NCBI GenBank assembly: GCA_963922815.1
Contig: CAWUKD010000002.1
Span: forward strand, 9,778-73,777
Length of the DNA: 64,000 nt
DNA from: SZUA-146 sp963922815
GTDB lineage: Bacteria; Pseudomonadota; Gammaproteobacteria; Steroidobacterales; SZUA-146
Direction: 5' to 3'
The notes beneath the pieces were generated by a model. The model was not told where the DNA came from, did no database searches, and saw nothing but the letters and a program-made list of their open reading frames with translations. Both the position numbers and the translations under genes were made by a program. Below are positions 35,564 to 43,242 of this stretch, piece after piece (the stretch's first letter is position 1; each line of letters begins with the position of its first letter).

Positions 35564-37198
35564 ATGCTGGCTGGCAAGATGATGGACGAGCCTTTGGTAA
35601 TAACGTCGTTTTTGCGCTATGCAGAAAAAATATATGCAGACGTGGAAGTTGTTTCGGTCACTCAGGATATTCCGAGGCATCGCACCAGCTACGGTGAATG
35701 TTTCGGGCGTTCACGCCGGCTCGCCAATGCGTTGACCCGTCTGGGCGTAAAAAACGGCGACCGGATTGGCACGATGGCCTGGAACGACCACCGTCACTTT
35801 GAGGCCTACTACGCGATTCCCTGCATGGGAGCGGTATGTCACACGATCAACCCGCGGCTCTTTGCCGAGCAGTTGTTGCACATAGTCAACCATGCAGAAG
35901 ATGAATGGATTCTGACGGATCCGTTGTTTGTACCCTTGTTCGAGAAGCTGCACAGCCAGTTTAATTCGGTGAAAGGCTATATCGTTTTGACCGACGAAGC
36001 CCATATGCCCGAGACCTCGCTCGAGAATGTCCACTGTTACGAAGCCTTGCTAAGCGGCGAATCGGATGACTTCAGATGGCCCGAAGTCGACGAGCGCTCG
36101 GCCAGTTCACTGTGCTACACCTCTGGCACGACGGGTAACCCAAAAGGCGTGTTGTACTCGCACCGCTCCAATTTTCTTCACACCATGTCTTCGCTGCAGC
36201 CCAATGTCTTCGACATGGGTGTTGCAGATAGTGTTTTACCCGTTGTTCCCATGTTCCACGCCAACGCCTGGGGCGTGCCCTATGCGTCGCCGATTGTGGG
36301 GGCCAAACTGATCCTGCCGGGACCCAAGCTGGCCGACGGTGCTACGCTCTACGACCTGATGGAAACGGAAAACGTCACGCTGGCGCTGGGCGTGCCGACC
36401 GTATGGCTCGCGCTGCTCGAGTATCTGGATCAAAACAAGCTGACGCTGACCAAACTCCAGCGCACGATTGTTGGCGGTGCGGCATGTCCAACGTCGATCA
36501 TGGATCAGTTCCGGGACAAGCACGATGTGTTTGTTCACCACGCGTGGGGTATGACAGAAACCAGTCCTCTGGGGTCGTTTACACCCGATTTGAGGGTGTG
36601 TCCCGACGTGTCGCCCGACGAAATTGATACTCTGCGGGCCAAGCAGGGGCGCCCGCCGTTTGGGATCAGCATGAAGATCGTCAACCCGGAGGGCGAGGAG
36701 CTGCCCTGGAACGGGACCGACTTCGGTACGCTCAAAGTAAGAGGGCCGTATGTTTGCGAGGGCTATTTCAAACTGGATCACAGCGAGGCACATGATGAAG
36801 ACGGCTGGTTCGATACCGGCGACGTCGCCACCATTGATTCGCGAGGATTTATGGAAATTACCGATCGCGTCAAAGATGTGATCAAGTCAGGCGGTGAGTG
36901 GATCAGCTCACTTGAGCTCGAGGAAATCGCCATGCAGTGCGAAGGTGTGGCTGAGGCGGCCGCCGTCGGCATCAATCATCCCAAATGGACCGAGCGACCG
37001 CTGCTGGTGGTGGTCAGGAAAGCGGGAGCGCATCTCGATGCAGATACCCTGAAGCGCTGGTTCGACGGAAAAATGGCCGCCTGGTGGATGCCCGACGATA
37101 TTGTTTTCGTTGACGAATTGCCGCATACGGCAACCGGCAAGCTCAATAAGCTGGCCATCAGGCAGACCTTTGCAGAGCACTATGCGGATGCAACTTAA
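35564..37198 (+). CDS. long-chain acyl-CoA synthetase (AMP-forming)
   Basis: 544 residues from ATG 35564, with AGAGGTG 6 bases upstream; the longer frame from 35468 runs through the terminator of the preceding gene. AMP-binding motifs: SLCYTSGTTGNPKGVLYSH (P-loop), HAWGMTETSPLG, DGWFDTGDVATID and DRVKDVIKSGGEWIS, with the catalytic Lys in TATGKLNKL. It activates fatty or other organic acids to CoA thioesters. The chain-length range is inferred from similarity to medium/long-chain FadD-like ligases. Confidence 0.9.
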   Translation: MLAGKMMDEPLVITSFLRYAEKIYADVEVVSVTQDIPRHRTSYGECFGRSRRLANALTRLGVKNGDRIGTMAWNDHRHFEAYYAIPCMGAVCHTINPRLFAEQLLHIVNHAEDEWILTDPLFVPLFEKLHSQFNSVKGYIVLTDEAHMPETSLENVHCYEALLSGESDDFRWPEVDERSASSLCYTSGTTGNPKGVLYSHRSNFLHTMSSLQPNVFDMGVADSVLPVVPMFHANAWGVPYASPIVGAKLILPGPKLADGATLYDLMETENVTLALGVPTVWLALLEYLDQNKLTLTKLQRTIVGGAACPTSIMDQFRDKHDVFVHHAWGMTETSPLGSFTPDLRVCPDVSPDEIDTLRAKQGRPPFGISMKIVNPEGEELPWNGTDFGTLKVRGPYVCEGYFKLDHSEAHDEDGWFDTGDVATIDSRGFMEITDRVKDVIKSGGEWISSLELEEIAMQCEGVAEAAAVGINHPKWTERPLLVVVRKAGAHLDADTLKRWFDGKMAAWWMPDDIVFVDELPHTATGKLNKLAIRQTFAEHYADAT

Positions 37199-37566
37199 GC
37201 TCCTGATATAGAATAGAAAAACAAGTGATGCGGCGTTTGTGGTGCAGTGAGGCATCGGGACGGCTCACGAGCATTTTCAACATAGTCTGCGGCCGCTCAG
37301 CAACATGGGGCAGGGTGACAGAGAGGGGTGTTGCCGGCCGCGGCATCGGAATATGTCAAAATGATCGCGCACAGGCGGCCAGCAGTGCTAGACTGGTCGC
37401 AGATCATTTGGCGGGCAAAAATAAAAAACACGCCCGAACTATCGATTTATTGAGTACGCGCTTCAAAGATTCACGTTAAGTGAGCAGGAACGTGTTCTCG
37501 GGTTCGAAAGAGTCCATTGCGATATACCTGATAATTATAGATTGCGCCCATTGGGGGGATAAGAAA

Positions 37567-38151
37567 ATGACAAGAATTCTCAAAGCGATTGCACTCGCTT
37601 CCATGTTTACGTTCGCTGCGTTTGCTGCCGCTGATTCGGTCACTTACACCGGCAACACGGAAACCAGTGCTGATGGTTCATGGATGCATCCCGATGCGGA
37701 TTTCGCCATGCTCGATGCGGACACCACCCTGTATTCAGTTCAGGCATTCACCGTTTCTGAAGACGGCATGTACGACATCAGTTCTGCTCAGGGCATGAAC
37801 GATGCCGGTACTCAGTTTGACGGCATGATTTTCGTTTACGCCAACGCCTTCGACCCGTCAAATGGTCTATTAAACGGAATTGCGGCTGATGACGATGGCC
37901 CGTCTGGTGCAGGTAGCTCGGAAATTCTGGACCTGAGCCTCACGGCTGGTACCACGTACTACCTGGTAACCACCGGGTTTACTTCTGAAGACACCGTGTT
38001 TGGTGCTGCTTCTGGTCCATTCAGCAATACCATTTCCGGTGACGGTGACATTGATCTTGCTGCGCCAGTACCACTGCCTGCAGCCGTATGGCTGATGATC
38101 AGCGGTCTGGCCGGACTTGGCCTGATTCGACGACGACCCGCTGCCAGCTAG
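37567..38151 (+). CDS. PEP-CTERM sorting domain protein
   Basis: 194 residues from ATG 37567 (GGGGGG about 6 bases upstream). The signal peptide ends near FAAADS. A bacterial pre-peptidase/DVUA0089-like beta domain (QAFTVSEDGMYDISSAQ, TAGTTYYLVTTGF) fills the middle. The tail VPLPAAVWLMISGLAGLGLIRRRPAAS has the three parts of a PEP-CTERM/exosortase signal: VPLP, transmembrane segment, RRR. The protein should be anchored or released at the cell surface by an exosortase, but no exosortase gene is here. Single gene followed by a terminator. Confidence 0.88.
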   Translation: MTRILKAIALASMFTFAAFAAADSVTYTGNTETSADGSWMHPDADFAMLDADTTLYSVQAFTVSEDGMYDISSAQGMNDAGTQFDGMIFVYANAFDPSNGLLNGIAADDDGPSGAGSSEILDLSLTAGTTYYLVTTGFTSEDTVFGAASGPFSNTISGDGDIDLAAPVPLPAAVWLMISGLAGLGLIRRRPAAS

Positions 38152-38684
38152 ATCGGCAGTCGCACGAGCAGCGCTCGTGCCACAGTTATGACAAAACCCC
38201 GCCGCGTGCGGGGTTTTTTTATTGCGCTTACATCGTACGAAAGGTGTGAATCACAGGGTTTCAATAGGGCCGTCCAGGGACGCTGAGCAGACTCTAGTCG
38301 CTCTGTCCGGGCAGGACTGGCCGTCCGATGGCGACTGCCAGTATCATCGCGAATAACCCCATACCAAGACGGCTTTCCACACGGTCAGGGTCTAACATCG
38401 TGCGCTGATTGTGGGCGGCGATTCACCGGTAGTTGACGGCATCCTGTATAGTCTCGTCGACGTGCCAGGTGCGTGCCCGATCGGCATGTAACGCCCGGCA
38501 CGCGAAGTGACTGGAATAGGTAACCTCTCGGATCAGTGAACGATTGAATGACCACTAAAGTTAATCAAACGTCCTTTCAGCGGAATCTCAATAGCGGGAT
38601 GGACGGGTATTGCGCCAATTCGGCTGCGCGGCGAACGCGCGCGAGAATATGCGTTGATGGGCGAGCGTGCTACGGAGCGTTGAG
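38152..38684. other. intergenic region with terminator and a possible small ORF
   Basis: 533 bases between the PEP-CTERM gene and the nitrilase gene. The terminators lie at 38162-38220. On the minus strand 38294-38398 encodes a 34-residue frame with one hydrophobic stretch (GMGLFAMILAVAIG) but no ribosome site. No promoter or RNA could be identified with confidence. Confidence 0.4.
38162..38220 (+). terminator. two tandem hairpins; strong Rho-independent terminator
   Basis: GCACGAGC (38162-38169) pairs with GCTCGTGC (38173-38180), and downstream AACCCCGC (38195-38202) pairs with GCGGGGTT (38208-38215), ending in seven T. The second hairpin is the terminator proper. Confidence 0.88.
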
Positions 38685-39686
38685 GTGACGGAACTCTACT
38701 ACGCGGCCGCGTGCCAGACGGATTTCAAAGCGCCGGCAGATCGTGAGGGAATCGCTGCCAACACGAAACGGATGTGCGCCATGCTCGAGCAGACGATCGC
38801 CGGGTATGAGCCTTTTTTTGACGTTCGTCTGTTTGTGTTTCCCGAATTTGCGCACGCCGTACCGCTCTATCAAACGACGTCGGAATTGAAAAAACGGCTT
38901 GCCGTAACATTGCCTAATGAACATACCGAACAGTATGAAAAGCTGGCCAGAAAACACGGCTGTTACATTCAGACCGGCACTTTTCTGGAGGTTGATGAGA
39001 ATTACCCGGGCGCTTTGTTTAATACAACGCTGCTGATTGGCCCCGATGGTATTCTGAGCCGGTACCGTAAAGTAAATACCTGGATACCCTGGGAGGTCCA
39101 TACCTCGCCGGCGGATCTGGGAAACTATACGGAAGAGCTGTTCCCGGTGGTGGATACGGAGCTTGGAAAGCTCGGTGTTGCCATTTGCTACGACTGGCTG
39201 TTTCCGGAAACCATTCGCCAGCTGGGTTTCAACGGTGCCGAAGTTATTTTGCGGGTGTCTGCCTACATGAACCCCTGGGGTACGGCGGAACCGATGAACT
39301 GGTGGGGATTGATCAATCAGACCCGGGCGATAGAAAATACAGCGTACGTTGTGGCCTCCAATCAGGGCGCCGAGTTTGCCAACTACCCGCCGTTTTGCTG
39401 GCCAGGCGGTAGTATGGTGGTGGACTACGATGGTCGCGTACTGGCCCAGGCAGATGCGGGGCCGGGTGAGCGAGTGGTAGTTGCTCCTATCAATATCGGG
39501 CAGCTGCGACACGAGCGCGAACGACGAACCGGGCATGATATGCGTAGCCACCTGCGCACCTCTGCCCACTCATATTTGAAACATGATTATCTCGCACCGG
39601 CGGGCGACCAGGCGATTACTATCGAGTCGCTAAACGCCCGGATTGGTGAAGGTAAAGAAACCGTTAAGAAACGCCAAAAGGATTAG
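38685..39686 (+). CDS. nitrilase-superfamily amidohydrolase
   Basis: 333 residues from GTG 38685 (GGAG 8 bases upstream). The catalytic triad of the carbon-nitrogen hydrolase family is complete: Glu in FVFPEFA, Lys in SRYRKVNTW, Cys in GVAICYDWLFPE. NWWGLINQTRAIENTAYVVASNQG is a typical C-terminal block. It hydrolyses amides, carbamoyls or nitriles in the cytoplasm; the exact substrate is unknown. It is only 6 bases before the TPR/FG-GAP lipoprotein, so the two are probably one transcription unit. Confidence 0.87.
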   Translation: MTELYYAAACQTDFKAPADREGIAANTKRMCAMLEQTIAGYEPFFDVRLFVFPEFAHAVPLYQTTSELKKRLAVTLPNEHTEQYEKLARKHGCYIQTGTFLEVDENYPGALFNTTLLIGPDGILSRYRKVNTWIPWEVHTSPADLGNYTEELFPVVDTELGKLGVAICYDWLFPETIRQLGFNGAEVILRVSAYMNPWGTAEPMNWWGLINQTRAIENTAYVVASNQGAEFANYPPFCWPGGSMVVDYDGRVLAQADAGPGERVVVAPINIGQLRHERERRTGHDMRSHLRTSAHSYLKHDYLAPAGDQAITIESLNARIGEGKETVKKRQKD

Positions 39687-39692
39687 ACACCC

Positions 39693-42600
39693 ATGCCCAA
39701 TACTCATCTGCCTGAACAGCTAAGTCGGGTTGGTTCCCGGCTTCGCCGCGTCGCCACTATATGGCTGGCTGCTGTTTTTGTTATCGGGTGCGGCGATGCC
39801 GATGTAACGACAGGCGGTCAGGAGTCCCTGCAGCTCACGGCTAAAGATATTGAAATCAATAATCGCGGCGTAGCGTTGATGGGCTACTTTGATTACGCGA
39901 GTGCGCGCGAGGCGTTTCGCGAGGCCGTTGATCGACAGCCGCGCTGGGCTGACGTTAAAGTTAACCTCGCCATTGCCACTTTGAATCGACAAATGGAAGG
40001 TGATGAGGTTCTCGCCCGAGGCTACCTCGAAGAGGTGTTGAGCGAAAACCCGGACAACCTTCGCGCCAGTTTCGTGTCGGGCCTGTTAGCCGAACGCGCC
40101 GGTGAAGCCGAACTGGCCAAACAGCGCTATCAACGGGTGCTGGATGAAGATCCCAACGATGCGTATGCGGCTTACTATCTGGCGGTTCTTACTCAAACCG
40201 ATGACCCGGACGCGGCGCGTGAGCTTTTTGCGCGCGCGATTCGCATAGATCCTTACCTGCGAAGTGCCTATTACGGCGCTTTCCTGCTCCATGTGCGATC
40301 GGGTAATCGTGAGGAGGGCCTCGAAATGCAGGCTATCTACGAACGGCTGGCCGATAATCCCAGGGCTCGACTCGCAGAAACCAAATATACGCGTATGGGC
40401 AGCAAAGCCGATGCTCTGGCGGTGGGTCTGGACAGCATTCAGGACGTCGCGATCCCCCAGGGGCCGCTGTTTATGGAACCGCAGACCATTGCGACCTTTG
40501 CGGTGCCGGGAGACCGCTCCCTGACCACGGTTGATCTGGGGGATGATGGTCTGCAGGATATTTTTGTGGCAAACTTGGAAGGCCCTGCACAGGTTATTCA
40601 GGCAGGCGAGGAAGAGTATAGACAGCTTGAAAACCATCCGCTGAGCGAGCTGGGACCGATGATTGCGGTTGCCTGGTCTGATATCGACAATGATGGAAAA
40701 GTGGATCTGGCTGCGTGCGGGCCCGATTCGGTTACTGTTCATTTCAAAACGGGCGTAGACAGCTGGGCGTTAAAGCGGCCATTGCAGTCGCTAACCGGCA
40801 ACAAGAAATGCAGTGATCTTCAGCTTCTGGATGCTGACCACGATGGAGACCTGGATCTTTTTGTCGCGTTCCAGTCGGGCGGTCATGATGTGCTGAGTAA
40901 TAACGGAGATCGCTCCTTTCGCAGTTTGCGTGAAGAGCGCGATCTCGCGCTTAGCGACAGATCGGGGCGTAACCTTGTGGCCGCTGATCTCGATAGCGAT
41001 CGCGACACGGACCTGCTGGTGGTAACTGCGGGTGGTGTCGACATTCTGTTTAACGACCGGCTGTGGGATTACACGCCTGCCGGCGACGTCGATGCCGCTC
41101 AGGTGCCGGGAACCCTGTTGGACACCGATCTTCTGGCGCTGACCGCGGCCGACGCCAATGCCGACGGCCGCATTGAGCTTTACGGGATAGGAGTCACAGG
41201 GCAGCTGCTGCAATGGACGCGCGATGGCGCGGAGTCCTGGACGAGTCGCGTGTTGTCGACTGTGTCCGCGAATGCGGGTTCATCCGTTGAGATGGATGTC
41301 AGTGATTTTAACGGAGACGGCACGCTGGATATGCTGCTCGTCGATGACGACGGTTTGCGTGTGCTCAGTCTGGGTGCCGACAGCGTGACGACGCTGTTTG
41401 AATTTGAAGGCGATATTTCCAATGCGATGCATCTGGTTGCCGATGCGGACAAAGGGCCATCAATCGTGGCACTCGTGGATACGCCGGCAGGGCAGCATTT
41501 ACTGAGATTTCCGCCGGGGCCCGGCCGCGGCAAATTTGCGGCGCTGACGTTTGAAGGTCAGGAAGAAAAAGCCGATTCGATGCGGTCGAACCGATCCGGC
41601 GTTGGTACTCGCGTCGCCATACGTCGTGGCTCGCAGTGGACCATCAAAGATAATTTTGACCGTCATACCGGTCGCGGACAGAGTTCCCAGCCCATCGCTG
41701 TGGGCCTCGGCTCTGACGAAGTCGTGGACTATATTGCGATCGACTGGTCCGACGGTGTGTTTCAGACTGAGCTGAACCTGGAGGCGGGCCGGCAGCACAA
41801 CGTCACCGAGACCCAAAGGCAATTGTCCAGTTGTCCGGTTCTGTTTGCCTGGAACGGCGAGGAATGGACATTTCTGAGCGATGTACTTGGCGTGGGTGGT
41901 ATCGGGTTTCTGCACGACCCGGCGGCACAGGGGGCTTCCCGTTATGGCGAACCTCGACCATGGGAATACTTTGCGATTCCCGAAGAGCTGCTTCAGCCCA
42001 TCGATGGTGCGCTCAAACTCAAAGTAACCGAGCCTATGGAAGAGCTGGCTTTGCTCGACAATGCGCAGCTTGTTGCATACGACCTGGCTCCGGGCTGGAA
42101 CATGGTGCTGGATGAGCGCATGTCGACAGGACAGCCTGTTGCCACAGGCCAGCCCCGCTACTATCGGAACGAATTCAAGGCCGCGCAGGTGGTTCGCGGG
42201 GACGGCGCGGACCTGACCGCTGCAGTTGCCCAAACGGATTTTGTCGCAGCGGACCTTGGCAATGCGCACCCAAGGTTTTTGGGTATGCTCGAAACGCCAC
42301 ACAGCGTGGTCATGAAATTTGATGAGCCACTGAATTCGAAACGTGGACCGTTATTGCTGAAAGCATCGGGATGGGTCGAGTATCCGTACTCGCAAACCGT
42401 TTTTGCGGCCTGGCAGTCCGGGGCGTTGTACACGCCGCCGTCGTTGGAGGCGGGCGATGATGCCGGCAACTGGACGATGCTCCACAAGAACTTCGGTTAT
42501 CCGGCCGGCATGCCGCGTGAGATGTCGGTTCCGCTGGGCGTGTTGCCGCCGAATACGACACAGCTTCGCCTGAGCGGAAATCTGGAAATTTACTGGGACG

Positions 42601-43061
42601 CGTTGAGCCTGGTCGAGATTGAAGAACCTCCCGAAGCCGATGTGGTTCGCCAGTTTCTGCATCTGCGCGAAGCCGAGCTCATGCAAAGCGGTTTTCCCAA
42701 GCGCATTCAGCAGCCGCAGCGGCGCCCCGACTATGATTTCAGTCAGCGTATTCCGTTTTGGGACACGAGATATCCGGAAGGGTATTACACTGTGCTGGGT
42801 GACGTTAAACCGCTGCTCGACGAAACCGATGGCGCGTTTGTGGTCATTGGGCCCGGCGAGGATGCCGAGCTGGCGTTCGACACGCCCGGAAAATTGAACA
42901 ATGGATGGACGCGTCGATACGTGTTTTTCGTTTCGGGCTATGCCAAGGACATGGATATGTACACCCAGGACTCTGGAACCGTGGGTCCACTGCCTGAATT
43001 CCCATCGGCAAATCGCGCCTTACATAACACCTACAACACGCGGTTCCGCGACGGGTACTAG
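39693..43061 (+). CDS. TPR/FG-GAP/ASPIC-domain lipoprotein with large unknown C-terminus
   Basis: 1122 residues. A signal peptide with lipobox FVIG-C (Cys33). Residues about 60-240 are TPRs (AREAFREAVDRQP, AKQRYQRVLDEDP, ARELFARAIRIDP). Residues about 270-610 have repeated FG-GAP/VCBS Ca2+ loops (DIDNDGKVDL, DADHDGDLDL, DLDSDRDTDL, DFNGDGTLDM), suggesting a beta-propeller. Residues about 630-706 (GVGTRVAIRRG...PIAVGLGSD..DYIAIDWSDG) are ASPIC/UnbV-like. The last 415 residues (from SCPVLFAWNGEEWTF) match no family I recognise. Likely a periplasmic, membrane-anchored scaffold. Close relatives in function: the CRTAC1 genes at 46136 and 51469. Confidence 0.85.
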   Translation: MPNTHLPEQLSRVGSRLRRVATIWLAAVFVIGCGDADVTTGGQESLQLTAKDIEINNRGVALMGYFDYASAREAFREAVDRQPRWADVKVNLAIATLNRQMEGDEVLARGYLEEVLSENPDNLRASFVSGLLAERAGEAELAKQRYQRVLDEDPNDAYAAYYLAVLTQTDDPDAARELFARAIRIDPYLRSAYYGAFLLHVRSGNREEGLEMQAIYERLADNPRARLAETKYTRMGSKADALAVGLDSIQDVAIPQGPLFMEPQTIATFAVPGDRSLTTVDLGDDGLQDIFVANLEGPAQVIQAGEEEYRQLENHPLSELGPMIAVAWSDIDNDGKVDLAACGPDSVTVHFKTGVDSWALKRPLQSLTGNKKCSDLQLLDADHDGDLDLFVAFQSGGHDVLSNNGDRSFRSLREERDLALSDRSGRNLVAADLDSDRDTDLLVVTAGGVDILFNDRLWDYTPAGDVDAAQVPGTLLDTDLLALTAADANADGRIELYGIGVTGQLLQWTRDGAESWTSRVLSTVSANAGSSVEMDVSDFNGDGTLDMLLVDDDGLRVLSLGADSVTTLFEFEGDISNAMHLVADADKGPSIVALVDTPAGQHLLRFPPGPGRGKFAALTFEGQEEKADSMRSNRSGVGTRVAIRRGSQWTIKDNFDRHTGRGQSSQPIAVGLGSDEVVDYIAIDWSDGVFQTELNLEAGRQHNVTETQRQLSSCPVLFAWNGEEWTFLSDVLGVGGIGFLHDPAAQGASRYGEPRPWEYFAIPEELLQPIDGALKLKVTEPMEELALLDNAQLVAYDLAPGWNMVLDERMSTGQPVATGQPRYYRNEFKAAQVVRGDGADLTAAVAQTDFVAADLGNAHPRFLGMLETPHSVVMKFDEPLNSKRGPLLLKASGWVEYPYSQTVFAAWQSGALYTPPSLEAGDDAGNWTMLHKNFGYPAGMPREMSVPLGVLPPNTTQLRLSGNLEIYWDALSLVEIEEPPEADVVRQFLHLREAELMQSGFPKRIQQPQRRPDYDFSQRIPFWDTRYPEGYYTVLGDVKPLLDETDGAFVVIGPGEDAELAFDTPGKLNNGWTRRYVFFVSGYAKDMDMYTQDSGTVGPLPEFPSANRALHNTYNTRFRDGY

Positions 43062-43242
43062 CGGAACGAAATAGCAATCATTCCGCTACGCGGCTAGCTG
43101 TGAACGACGGTGTAGCTTATGATCGGGCTTCCGGTGCCGTTCTATGTGCAGATAAATATTCAGAGGGCTGCGGGTGAACGACGACACGGTCGAGCATACG
43201 GCCTGTTACTAGTGCCAGGAAGATAACTTAAGCGAACCCCGT

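Noticed and set aside
38294..38398. 34-residue minus-strand frame with one hydrophobic stretch
   Set aside because: No ribosome site or promoter; kept only as a note in the intergenic entry.
38670..39569. 299-residue minus-strand frame inside the nitrilase gene
   Set aside because: The plus strand has the complete Glu-Lys-Cys triad; the other frame is a shadow.
41499..42302. 267-residue minus-strand frame inside the TPR/propeller lipoprotein
   Set aside because: It lies wholly inside a continuous 1122-residue coding frame with clear Ca2+ loops.
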